Shown one piece after another: positions 6,118 through 14,300 of a DNA stretch of 24,894 bases (its first letter is position 1; every line of letters begins with the position of its first letter). The notes below the pieces were generated by a model. That model was not told where the DNA came from and did no database searches. It saw only the letters and a list, made by a program, of their open reading frames with translations. The position numbers were made by a program, and so were the translations under genes. The stretch is from contig CAYVKA010000067.1 of the NCBI GenBank assembly GCA_964451925.1, positions 1-24,894 of the forward strand, written 5' to 3'. The DNA comes from Nevskia sp964451925. Its GTDB lineage: Bacteria > Pseudomonadota > Gammaproteobacteria > Nevskiales > Nevskiaceae.

Positions 6118-7569
6118 CTACACCGCCTTGAGCAGGAACTTGGCGATCTTTTGCGTGAAGTTCGTATACGGCGGGTAGAACATCCAGTTGCTGGAAATCT
6201 GCGTGCGCACCACGGCACGCTCGTGCGAGAAGGCCTTGAAGCCGTAGTGGCCGTGGCCGCTGCCGATGCCGGAATTGTTGACGCCGCCGAAGGGCAGGTT
6301 GCCGTGCAGGAACTGCACCACCGAGTTGTTGATGCAGGCGCCGCCGGAGGAGGTCTGCTGCATCACCTTCTGGATGTTCGCCTCGGTCTTGCTCCACACG
6401 TACAGGGCCAGCGGCTTCGGGTCGGCGTTGATGCGGCGGATCACGTCGTCGAGATCGGTGTAGGACAGGACCGGCAGCAGCGGGCCGAAAATCTCCTCCT
6501 GCATGATCTTGGCGTCGTCGGGGATGTTGTCGAGCAGGGTCGGCGCGATGTAGCAATTCTGTTCGTCGACGTCGCCGCCGGTCAGGGCGCGGGCGCCGCG
6601 CGCCTTGGCATCGTCGAGCAGGGCCTTGATGCGGCCGGTGTGGCGCTGGTTGACCACGCGCGCCAGGAACGGGCTGGCCTTCTGCGCGGCGGCGTCGGCG
6701 CCGTAGGCGGTGCTCAGGGTTTCGCGGCAAAGGCGCACGAACTCGTCCTTGACCGAGGCGTGGACGTAGAGGTGGTCCGGCGCGATGCAGGTCTGGCCGT
6801 TGTTGGTGTACTTGGACCACATCAGGTTGCGCGCCGCTTCCTTGAGGTTGGCGCTGGCATCGATGATGGTCGGCGACTTGCCGCCCAGTTCGAGGGTGAC
6901 GCTGGTCAGGTGCTTGGCGGCGGCGGCCATCACCACCTTGCCGATGGAAGGCGCGCCGGTGAAGAAGATGTGGTCGAAAGGCAGCGCCAGCAGCGCGGTG
7001 GACACGGCCACGTCGCCTTCGAAGATGGCGACCTCGTCCTCGGGGAACACGTCGCGCACGATCTTGACCATCACCGCCGACAGGTTCGGCGTCATTTCCG
7101 ACGGCTTGAGAATGGCGGTGTTGCCGGCGGCGATGGCGGAGACCAGCGGGCCGAACGTCAGGTTCACCGGGTAGTTCCACGGCGAGATGATGAGGCAGCG
7201 CCCCTTAGGCTGGTACTGCACCCAGCCCTTGAGGCCGAGCGTGGCGCGCGTCGGCATGACCCGCGCCGGCTTCATCCACTTGCGCAGATGGCGCACGGTT
7301 TCCTTGGCCTCGAGCACCACGCTGAGGATCTCGGTGATGTCGACTTCCGCCGGCGGCTTCTTGAAGTCGGCATAGCCTGCCTTGTAGAAGTCCTCGGTGT
7401 GCGCGATCACCGCATCCTTGAGCTTGTTGATCTTGGCCTTGCGCTCTTCGAAGGTGGAACTGCGCAGGCGCAGGGCAGCGAGGCGCTGGCGCTCGAACAC
7501 GCGCTGGATCTCGCTGTCGAGGCTCTGTTGCGCGACGGCGGACGGCAGATAGGAAACGACAGTGCTCAT
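6118..7569 (-). CDS. NAD(P)-dependent aldehyde dehydrogenase, ALDH3 / coniferyl-aldehyde type
   Basis: The enzyme oxidises aldehydes to acids with NAD(P). The 483-residue protein is the short class-3 form: SPWNYPVNL (129-137), the cofactor-binding loop FFTGAPSIGK, the general base in LELGGKSP (E227) and the catalytic cysteine in NNGQTCIAPD (C261). The C-terminal region has EEIFGPLLPV and LPFGGVNNSGIG. Coniferyl aldehyde dehydrogenases and AlkH-like fatty-aldehyde enzymes share this layout, so the substrate stays open. ATG 7569 has AGAGGAA about 7 bases before it; an in-frame TTG six codons upstream has no such site. It appears to be transcribed alone. Confidence 0.92.
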   Translation of the reverse strand: MSTVVSYLPSAVAQQSLDSEIQRVFERQRLAALRLRSSTFEERKAKINKLKDAVIAHTEDFYKAGYADFKKPPAEVDITEILSVVLEAKETVRHLRKWMKPARVMPTRATLGLKGWVQYQPKGRCLIISPWNYPVNLTFGPLVSAIAAGNTAILKPSEMTPNLSAVMVKIVRDVFPEDEVAIFEGDVAVSTALLALPFDHIFFTGAPSIGKVVMAAAAKHLTSVTLELGGKSPTIIDASANLKEAARNLMWSKYTNNGQTCIAPDHLYVHASVKDEFVRLCRETLSTAYGADAAAQKASPFLARVVNQRHTGRIKALLDDAKARGARALTGGDVDEQNCYIAPTLLDNIPDDAKIMQEEIFGPLLPVLSYTDLDDVIRRINADPKPLALYVWSKTEANIQKVMQQTSSGGACINNSVVQFLHGNLPFGGVNNSGIGSGHGHYGFKAFSHERAVVRTQISSNWMFYPPYTNFTQKIAKFLLKAV

Positions 7570-7775
7570 GGGGAGTTCCTCTGGCAAGCTTTGCGGCGCA
7601 GGCGCCCGCGCCGCCTATTGAACGACCGTCCGAGCTTAAGCAAAAAGCCGCTGACGCGCCACCGCTGAAATGTTAGCTGTTGAAGCCGCACCCACGCCGT
7701 TCAGCGCTCCGGGCCTTGGCTGGCCCCGGTTTCGCCGGCCGCGGCCCCGCGGCCGACCGCTTCAGGCCCCTCGGT

Positions 7776-8810
7776 TCAGGCCGAGGCCTGCGCGACCGTG
7801 CCGCCGCCCCAGATGTGCACGCCGTACTTCCAGTAGCCGGCGACGTTGTTGAAGCGCGCGTCGGTATCGGTCGGCATCGGCAGCACCTCGCCCTCGATCT
7901 GCTGCTGCAGGTAGGGCGCCAGTGTCAGGCCGCCGCCGCCGGTGACGATGATGGCGTCCAGGTCCCAGTCGTCGGCCCACAGGCGGTTGGCCTCGGTGGC
8001 GATGCGCGCGGCGAGCTGGGTATACGCCTGCTGCGCCAGCGTGGTGAGGTCGTACTTCTGGCCCTTGATCTTGATCACGCCGCGCGTCACCGCTTCGTAC
8101 AGGCGGTACAGCTCGACCTGGGTGCCGCTCTTTTCGTGCAGCAGGTTGGCGATGGCGTTGTAGGCCACCGACATGCCGGAATCGGTGGACAGGCTGCCAC
8201 GCTCGGAGTAGCGCGTCTTGTCGCTGATGGTGAAATCGGTGGTGCGGAAGCCGATGTCGATGACGCCGATCTTCTCGGAGATGAAGCGCTGGTTGAGCGC
8301 CTTGCCCTGACCGTCGAGCATCTGGTTGAACAGCGAGCCGAACGGCTGCGGCACCACGCGCACCTTCTCGATGTAGACGGTCTTGTCCTCGCGCGTGCCG
8401 TTGGCCTGCACCACGGTCACCGTATGACGCTGCTGCAGCAGCGTGGTGAGGGCGTCGCGGTACTTGCGGAAGAAGCTGATCGGCAGGCCGGTGACCAGGC
8501 GCACCGGATCGCCGTGCTCGACATAAGGGGTCAGCGCGGCCAGGCCCAGCACCTTGGCGTACTTGGCGATGAACTGCGCATGGTCGAGTGTGAACCCGCG
8601 CCCGCGCGACTGCGTCTCGGCCAGCTCGCCGACGAACACGTCCTCGCCGCCGATCGAGAAATGACGCGGCTGGGCCGCCTGCGAGGGCAGCAGCGCCTCG
8701 GCGAACTGGATCGGGTTGGCTTCACCGACGATGGATTTGAACACCTGGAACTGGCGGCCATCCGTGGCCTTGGTGTAGCCGAAGCCGATATCCGCGGCCA
8801 AAATGCGCAT
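7776..8810 (-). CDS. ParM/Ta0583-like bacterial actin (ALP_N type)
   Basis: A 344-residue actin-fold ATPase expected to form filaments. Phosphate-1 loop: AADIGFGYTK with D7. Phosphate-2 loop: GVIDIGFRTTDF with D185. Adenosine loop: IIVTGGGGLTL (G291-G294). These match the StbA/ParM and archaeal Ta0583 families rather than MreB or DnaK. Plasmid ParM works with ParR and a parC repeat array, but neither is visible within several kb, so it is an orphan chromosomal copy. ATG 8810 is chosen because the fold starts at residue 2 and GGGAG lies about 7 bases upstream. Its role could be intracellular positioning; I cannot tell more. Confidence 0.85.
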   Translation of the reverse strand: MRILAADIGFGYTKATDGRQFQVFKSIVGEANPIQFAEALLPSQAAQPRHFSIGGEDVFVGELAETQSRGRGFTLDHAQFIAKYAKVLGLAALTPYVEHGDPVRLVTGLPISFFRKYRDALTTLLQQRHTVTVVQANGTREDKTVYIEKVRVVPQPFGSLFNQMLDGQGKALNQRFISEKIGVIDIGFRTTDFTISDKTRYSERGSLSTDSGMSVAYNAIANLLHEKSGTQVELYRLYEAVTRGVIKIKGQKYDLTTLAQQAYTQLAARIATEANRLWADDWDLDAIIVTGGGGLTLAPYLQQQIEGEVLPMPTDTDARFNNVAGYWKYGVHIWGGGTVAQASA

Positions 8811-8846
8811 GCGCAAACTCCCTGCCCTGCTGTAGTGTTGGCGCGG

Positions 8847-8875
8847 GTTGTAGCATGGGGGCCGGGCACGGTCAA
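8847..8875 (-). promoter_or_regulatory. Promoter of the ParM-like gene
   Basis: On the minus strand TTGACC (8870-8875), a 17-base spacer and TACAAC (8847-8852) form a good sigma70-type promoter about 37 bases before the ATG. The gene therefore appears to be expressed on its own. Confidence 0.65.
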
Positions 8876-8976
8876 AACCGGCGCCGGGCCGGGCGCCGCG
8901 CCGCAGCGGCAGGCCTTGTGGGAACAAGCTTGGAACTTGTCGGCGGCGGTCATGGCGGGGCTGCCCGGGCTGCCGC

Positions 8977-8982
8977 TACAAT
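8977..8982 (+). promoter_or_regulatory. -10 box before the DUF2946 gene
   Basis: TACAAT is a 5/6 match to TATAAT, 27 bases before ATG 9010. No convincing -35 is seen at the right distance, so the promoter may need an activator. Confidence 0.35.
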
Positions 8983-9009
8983 CGCGCCATCATCGGGGTT
9001 CTGCCTGAA

Positions 9010-9375
9010 ATGAACGTGTTGCGCAACCGCAGACAGCAGTGGGCGCTTTGGCTGGCGCTGGCCGCGGTGTTCTATCGGGCGCTGATTCCCGCCGGCTTCA
9101 TGCCGGCCGCGGCCGGGCAGGCGCGCACCGGCGCGGTGCTGGTGCTGTGCTCCGGCAGCCTGCTCAAGGCCGACAGCGCCGCGCCCGCCCGGCCCGGCGC
9201 CCATGCCTATGGCGAGTGCGCCTTCGCCGTGGCCGCGGCGCCGGCGCTGCCGCCTGCCGGCCTGCCGCTGCCGGCAGGCGCCGCCGCCGCGTTCTTCACC
9301 GTTTCTCCTCAAAGTCATGATGTCGCCGCGGCGCAGCTGGCCCTGCCGCCGCCGCGTGGTCCGCCGCTCGCCTGA
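9010..9375 (+). CDS. DUF2946-like exported/membrane protein
   Basis: A 121-residue protein with an N-terminal membrane segment (about residues 11-34, ALWLALAAVFYRALIPAGFMP), then a small extracytoplasmic part with two cysteines in VLCSG and GECAFA. The start RQQWALWLAL...A...IPAGFMP and the VLCSG element resemble DUF2946, a family of small proteins often found near metal and TonB genes. The C-terminal third is rich in Ala, Pro and Leu. The function is unknown. It lies 86 bases before an outer-membrane gene on the same strand and is probably co-expressed with it. The family call is by pattern only. Confidence 0.65.
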   Translation: MNVLRNRRQQWALWLALAAVFYRALIPAGFMPAAAGQARTGAVLVLCSGSLLKADSAAPARPGAHAYGECAFAVAAAPALPPAGLPLPAGAAAAFFTVSPQSHDVAAAQLALPPPRGPPLA

Positions 9376-9461
9376 AGTTTCACCGAGCCGTTGACCTGGC
9401 CGCACACCGCTGCGGCATCGGCGCGTTTGCCGCGCCTATCCAATGAATCCGTGGAGAAATC

Positions 9462-10423
9462 ATGCAATCGTCACATCGCGCGGCACTGGGCCTGCTGGCC
9501 GCCGCCTTGAGCACCACCCCCCTGCCCTCCCTGGCCTGCAGCAGCTGCGGCTGCACCGTCGGCACCGAATGGGCCGGCCAGGGCTATTCCACCGCCTCCG
9601 GCCTGCGCCTGGACCTGCGCTACGACTACGTCGACCAGGACCAGCTGCGCCAGGGCACGCACGTGGTGGACAAGACCCGCTACGTACCGGCCGATCCCGG
9701 CCAGGAAATCCAGCAGGGCACGCTGAGCCGCTTCTACAGCTTCGGCGCCGACTACAGCTTCAACCGCGACTGGGCGCTGAATGTGCAGCTGCCGGTGCTC
9801 GACCGCGAGCACCAGACCATCGGCAGCGCCGGCGATCCCGAGTCCGGCTCGCACTATTCCGGCATCGGCGACCTGCGCCTGCTGGCGCGCTACCAGGGCT
9901 TTTTCGAGGACCGCACACTAGGCGTGCAGTTCGGCGTGAAGCTGCCCAGCGGCGCCTTCCACAACAACTTCAACTCCGGCCCCGAGGCCGGCGCCGAAGT
10001 GGACCGCGGCCTGCAACCCGGCAGCGGCACCACCGACCTGCTGCTGGGCATCTACCACTACAGCGCGATGAGCCGCGACTGGGACCGCTTCGAGCAGCTG
10101 CAGCTGAAGCAGGCCATCGACTCGAAGGAGCAGTTCCGCCCCAGCACCCAGGTCACCGCCAATTTCGGCGTGCGCTACGTGGCCCATGCGGCGGTGGTGC
10201 CGCAGCTGCAGCTCAACCTGAAGTGGGAAGGCCGCGAAACCGGGGCGCAGGCCGACTACCTGAACAGCGGCAGCCGCGCCGCCTATGTCAGCCCGGGCCT
10301 GACGCTGCGGCTGCTGCGGCCGCTGCACGCCTACGGCTTCGTGCAGATCCCGCTGTACCAGTACTACACCGGCCTGCAGCTGGCGCCGCATTTCACGGCG
10401 ACGGCCGGCCTGAGCTACGGCTT

Positions 10424-10427
<4 letters not shown>
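9462..10427 (+). CDS. Outer-membrane beta-barrel protein with N-terminal CSSCGC motif
   Basis: A 321-residue exported protein. Residues 1-25 are a signal peptide (LGLLAAALSTTPLPSLA). The predicted mature protein begins at or near a cysteine-rich motif, CSSCGCTVGTEW (C26, C29, C31). The remainder is a run of amphipathic strands with alternating aromatic residues (LRLDLRYDYVD, GIGDLRLLARYQGF, GVQFGVKLPSG), ending in a C-terminal aromatic (SYGF), as in outer-membrane barrels. GGAGA precedes the ATG. The stop overlaps that of the convergent TlpA gene by 4 bases. I recognise the ACxxCGC-type N-terminus from unannotated proteobacterial barrels but know no function; metal binding or disulfide chemistry is inferred. 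It could be a lipoprotein, though SLAC is a poor lipobox. Confidence 0.75.
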
Positions 10428-11005
<578 letters not shown>

Positions 11006-11012
11006 CACCGGT

Positions 11013-11462
11013 TCAGGCCCTCAGCCCGTTGACGCGGGGATGGCGGCGCTGCGCGCGCCCGCGCCACAGGTGCAAAGCGAACGCCGGCAGCGCCAGCAGG
11101 CCGATGACGATGTGCAGCTGCCGGCTCAGCGCGCGGGCGGTTTCGCCGCTGAAGTAATACAGCCCGTAGCCGCTGCCGATCAGCAGCACGGCGCAGGCCA
11201 GGAACATCGCGCCGGCGCTGCGGTTGCGGCGCAATCGCCAGAAGCGGTCGACATGGCCGGCCAGCAGGCTGCCCAGCAGCAGCAACGACAGCATCGCCGC
11301 GGCGCCGTGCAGGCGCAGCATCCAGGGCTGCAGCGGATTGGGCTCCGGCCCGAAATCGCCCTGCCCCGTGAACCAGCGCTGCAGCATGTAATGCGCCAGG
11401 CCGCTGCCGAACAGCAGCAGCAGCACGGCATAGGCGCAGCGGCGATGGATCAGGCTGAGCAC
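11013..11462 (-). CDS. Four-helix membrane protein, cytochrome-b-like (DUF4405-type)
   Basis: A 149-residue inner-membrane protein with four predicted helices (about 9-27, 49-70, 84-103, 114-132). Histidines within or at the ends of helices are H24, H52, H70, H117 and H131, enough for one or two b haems, and positively charged tails lie on the cytoplasmic side. DUF4405-like and cytochrome b561-like proteins accompany FMN-binding/ApbE pairs and pass electrons across the membrane; the position of this gene fits that role. Start GTG 11462 is 15 bases after the apbE stop, and the stop lies 7 bases before the tlpA start. The family assignment is tentative; four helices with histidines is the firm observation. 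Confidence 0.72.
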   Translation of the reverse strand: MLSLIHRRCAYAVLLLLFGSGLAHYMLQRWFTGQGDFGPEPNPLQPWMLRLHGAAAMLSLLLLGSLLAGHVDRFWRLRRNRSAGAMFLACAVLLIGSGYGLYYFSGETARALSRQLHIVIGLLALPAFALHLWRGRAQRRHPRVNGLRA

Positions 11463-11477
11463 CGGCGCAACGCGGCC

Positions 11478-12347
11478 CTAGGCCGCGGCCTCCGCGGAAT
11501 CCAGCAGGTAGGCGCAAGCGCCGTGCCGGCGCAGCACTCGCTGCGCCAGGGCCGGCGCGGCAAACAGCGCGACCTTGGTCAGCGCGTCGGCGCTGAGGCA
11601 GTCGGCGGCCTGCACGCTGACGCTGGCGGCGCCGAGCCAGGGCTGGCGGCTGCGCGGATCGAGCAAGGGCGACACCTCGCCGGCTCCCTGCCGGCGGCGC
11701 GAGAAGTAGCCGGCCGACGTGGCCACCGCCCCTTCGGCAAGGCTCAGTGCATGCGCCAGGCGCAGCGGCGCCTGCGGATGGCGCAGCAGCACCGTTTGCG
11801 GCTGCGCGCCGAACAGGCGCAGGTCGCCGCCGGCGTTGACCAGCGCCGACGTCACGCCGGCGCCGCGCAAGGCCTCGATGGCGCAGTCCACCGCATAGCC
11901 CTTGGCGATGCCGCCCAGGTCGATCCGCAACAGGCGATGGAAGCGCACCCGGCGATCCGGCAGCAGCTCGATATCGCGCCAGTCCCCGGTGCATCCGGCG
12001 CCGGCGGCGCCCGGCAGATAACCCCAATGCTGCAGGGTGGCGCCGACCGCCACGTCGAACGCGCCCTGGCTGAGCTGCGACAGCCGCTGCGCGGCACTCA
12101 GCACGAACCAGGTCTGCGTCCCGACCGGCCACGGCTGGCGTGACGCCTCGCGGTTGAGCGCTGACAGCTCGCTGGCCGGATCATGGAAGCTCATCAGCGC
12201 CTGCACCCGCTGCACCGCGGCGAACGCGGCGTCGACCGCCGCGTGCAGCTGCGCCGGCGGCAGCGCCGCGGCGGCGCTGATTTCCACCCGCGTGCCCAGC
12301 AGCGGGCGGGCGCGGCGCACCTCAGCGGCCGGCGATGGCGACGGCAT
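11478..12347 (-). CDS. apbE: FAD:protein FMN transferase
   Basis: ApbE moves FMN from FAD onto a Thr/Ser of target proteins. The 289-residue protein has the family elements: RPLLGTRVEI at the start, SELSALNR (59-66), the central IDLGGIAKGYAVD (142-154), VNAGGDLR (170-177), AVATSAGYFS (208-217) and the metal-site region ADALTK (D254). The start ATG 12347 gives a 26-base overlap with the FMN-binding protein gene. No signal peptide is seen, although many ApbE proteins are exported lipoproteins; upstream in-frame residues are not hydrophobic enough to be one. Its substrate is almost surely the SGAT protein encoded directly upstream. Confidence 0.93.
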   Translation of the reverse strand: MPSPSPAAEVRRARPLLGTRVEISAAAALPPAQLHAAVDAAFAAVQRVQALMSFHDPASELSALNREASRQPWPVGTQTWFVLSAAQRLSQLSQGAFDVAVGATLQHWGYLPGAAGAGCTGDWRDIELLPDRRVRFHRLLRIDLGGIAKGYAVDCAIEALRGAGVTSALVNAGGDLRLFGAQPQTVLLRHPQAPLRLAHALSLAEGAVATSAGYFSRRRQGAGEVSPLLDPRSRQPWLGAASVSVQAADCLSADALTKVALFAAPALAQRVLRRHGACAYLLDSAEAAA

Positions 12348-12861
12348 AAGTGGCCAGCAGGCGGCGTATGCCGTCGGTGACATGCTCGCAGGACAGCGTG
12401 GCGCCGCTGATGTTCTGGATGCCCTGGCCGATGCGCACGGCGTCGCCGTGCTGCTTGCCCTGGAACTGCGCGCGCCAGCGCGGGTTGCGCACATCGCCGC
12501 CGTAGGCCTCACGGTATTCGAGGATTTCCACCTGGCGCACCTTGCCGTCGGCGCCCAGCGCCACGGCATAGGTGATGAGGTCGTGCTTGCCGATCACCGC
12601 GTCGACGAAGAAGTAGCCGTCGGCCGCCCTCCAGGCGCGCAGCGCGCCGGCGAACACCTTGACGCCGGAGTCGCGCTCGATGGCCGCAGTCTGCTCGGTG
12701 CTCAGCGCCAGCGGCAGCGGCGTCAGCGCCTGGTCGCCGAACATCAGCTTCTGCGCTTCCTCCACGCTGAGGTAGACCATGGCGTGGGCCGGCGCGCACA
12801 CCGCCACCGCCGCCAGCGGCAGCCACAGAAGGCGCCCCGGCGTCACGCCGCGCACCCGCAA
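12322..12861 (-). CDS. Exported FMN-binding domain protein (ApbE substrate)
   Basis: A periplasmic electron carrier with covalently bound FMN. The 179-residue protein has an N-terminal signal peptide (LLWLPLAAVAVCAPAHA, to about residue 27), then VYLSVEEAQKLMFG typical of these proteins. The FMN-binding domain follows, with the flavinylation motif NISGATLS (SGAT at 152-155; T155 is the expected attachment site) and HVTDGIRRLL after it. This matches the RnfG/NqrC FMN-binding family. The start is uncertain: TTG 12861 or GTG 12855, with no ATG in frame and no ribosome site at a proper distance. It overlaps apbE and is the probable flavin link of the operon. Confidence 0.9.
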   Translation of the reverse strand: MRVRGVTPGRLLWLPLAAVAVCAPAHAMVYLSVEEAQKLMFGDQALTPLPLALSTEQTAAIERDSGVKVFAGALRAWRAADGYFFVDAVIGKHDLITYAVALGADGKVRQVEILEYREAYGGDVRNPRWRAQFQGKQHGDAVRIGQGIQNISGATLSCEHVTDGIRRLLATYAVAIAGR

Positions 12862-12891
12862 ATGGCACTCAGGCCGATTTGCACCTCCGGC

Positions 12892-14289
12892 TCAGAAGGC
12901 CAGGCCAAGTCCCAGATCGAAGCGGGTGAGATCACTGTTGGTACCGAAGGACTGATAATCCGCTTTCAACACCACCTGCGGATTGATGTAGAAGTTGGCG
13001 CCGTAGGTCCAGACGCGGTCGAACGGCTGCGGCCACGGCTTGCCGTCCGCGGCCAGGCCCGTCGGCACCGGGCTGAAACCGGGGGCGATGCCTTCGTAGC
13101 CGGCCCCCATATCGTACCGCTCCCAGCGCACGAACGGGGCCAGGCGGTAGCCTTCGTGCTGCCACACGGTGTAGGCGCCCTGCAGGTAGTAGCCGTAGAA
13201 ACTGGACGGCACCGGGTTGGAAGCGCCGGCGTTGGCCAGGTTGTAGGCGGCGGTGTTGCTGATGCTGCCGCGGGCGTAGACCGCGGACAGGTCGGCCGCG
13301 CCCGGCGTCCAGCGCGCATGCGTTTCCCACAAGGTGACGCGCTGCTGCGGCAACCCCGCCGGCACGGTCGGCACCGCGGCATTGCCGGTGAACACGGCCG
13401 CGCCGGCGAGCAGGCCGGGGATGCCCTTGTAGTTGAGCGAGACGTACTGCGACAGGTGCTGCGCGTTGGCCAGCGACAACTCCTGGTGGCTGGATTGCAG
13501 CGGCGCCACGCTGTTGTTGATCAGGTCGAGCGCCGTGCGGTACTGCGGGTTTTCCGGGTTGATGTTGCGGTTCGCCAGGTTGACGCCGGTGGTCAGGCCG
13601 ACATCCCAGGTGAGGCCGACGTCGGTATCGCCGTGGAAGGCAAAGCCGCCTTCGCGCCAGGTGCTGGGGATGATCAGCGTCTCGACGAAATTGCGCTGCA
13701 CACCGAAGAAGTTGGTCGGTTCGTGATGCTCGTTGATCAGGCCGAACGGCATCAGGAACAGGCCGCCCTTGACCGAGGCCCAGTTGGCCAGCTGGTGGTC
13801 GACATAGAACTGCTCGACCTCGAACTCGCCCTTGTCGGAAGACGAGGTGACGGCGTGCTCGATCTCGAATTCGGAGTTGAACACGGTGCGGTCGTCGAAG
13901 CGGTAGCCGATGCCGAACACCGCGCGCGCCAGGTCGGCCTCGGTCAGCTCCGGCACATGTACCGGGTGCGCGTAGTAAATCTCGCCGTAGCCCCACAGGC
14001 TCAGGTTTTCCGGAATGCCGCTGTGCGGCTTGGCGGTTTCAGCCACCTGCTGAACCTGCGCCGCCTGCTGCTGTTGCTGCGAGGCCAGCGCCTCGTTCTG
14101 CGCCTTGAGCTGGCCGAGCTGGGCTTTCATCGCTTCGAGCTGCTGTTGCATCAGCTCGATCTGCTGCTCCAGCTTCTGCGCGGTGGCGGCATCGACCGGC
14201 GCCGGGTCGGCGGCGCGGGCGGCGCCGGCGGCAAGCAGGGCGGCGGCGATCAGGCTGAGGGCGAACGGTTGTTTTGCGGAGCGGGTCAT
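12892..14289 (-). CDS. Outer-membrane porin with N-terminal coiled coil
   Basis: A 465-residue exported protein. Residues 1-26 are a signal peptide (ALSLIAAALLAAGAARA). Residues about 32-85 form a Gln/Leu-rich coiled coil that should trimerise in the periplasm. The rest is a beta-barrel with regular aromatic-girdle strands, ending in LGLGLAF with the terminal Phe of outer-membrane proteins. The layout resembles phosphate-selective porin O/P and related uncharacterised porins. It begins 11 bases after the peroxidase stop, so it is co-transcribed with it. The solute is unknown; in a Fur-controlled operon an iron chelate or redox-active small molecule is plausible but inferred. ATG 14289 is preferred to in-frame 14325, which lies inside the peroxidase gene. 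Confidence 0.85.
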   Translation of the reverse strand: MTRSAKQPFALSLIAAALLAAGAARAADPAPVDAATAQKLEQQIELMQQQLEAMKAQLGQLKAQNEALASQQQQQAAQVQQVAETAKPHSGIPENLSLWGYGEIYYAHPVHVPELTEADLARAVFGIGYRFDDRTVFNSEFEIEHAVTSSSDKGEFEVEQFYVDHQLANWASVKGGLFLMPFGLINEHHEPTNFFGVQRNFVETLIIPSTWREGGFAFHGDTDVGLTWDVGLTTGVNLANRNINPENPQYRTALDLINNSVAPLQSSHQELSLANAQHLSQYVSLNYKGIPGLLAGAAVFTGNAAVPTVPAGLPQQRVTLWETHARWTPGAADLSAVYARGSISNTAAYNLANAGASNPVPSSFYGYYLQGAYTVWQHEGYRLAPFVRWERYDMGAGYEGIAPGFSPVPTGLAADGKPWPQPFDRVWTYGANFYINPQVVLKADYQSFGTNSDLTRFDLGLGLAF

Positions 14290-14300
14290 GGGCTGGGCTT

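Noticed and set aside
6106..7668. A 520-codon + strand frame opposite the aldehyde dehydrogenase gene
   Set aside because: Mirror of the dehydrogenase codons; the catalytic motifs and terminator support the minus-strand gene.
7737..7754. GGCCGCGG-CC-CCGCGGCC palindrome as terminator of the ParM-like gene
   Set aside because: It is placed just after the stop, but it is pure G/C with a 2-base loop and no T-run; such palindromes arise often at this GC content.
7776..8810. ParM-like gene as evidence of an integrated plasmid
   Set aside because: No parR, replication, mobilisation or toxin-antitoxin gene lies nearby, and flanking genes look chromosomal.
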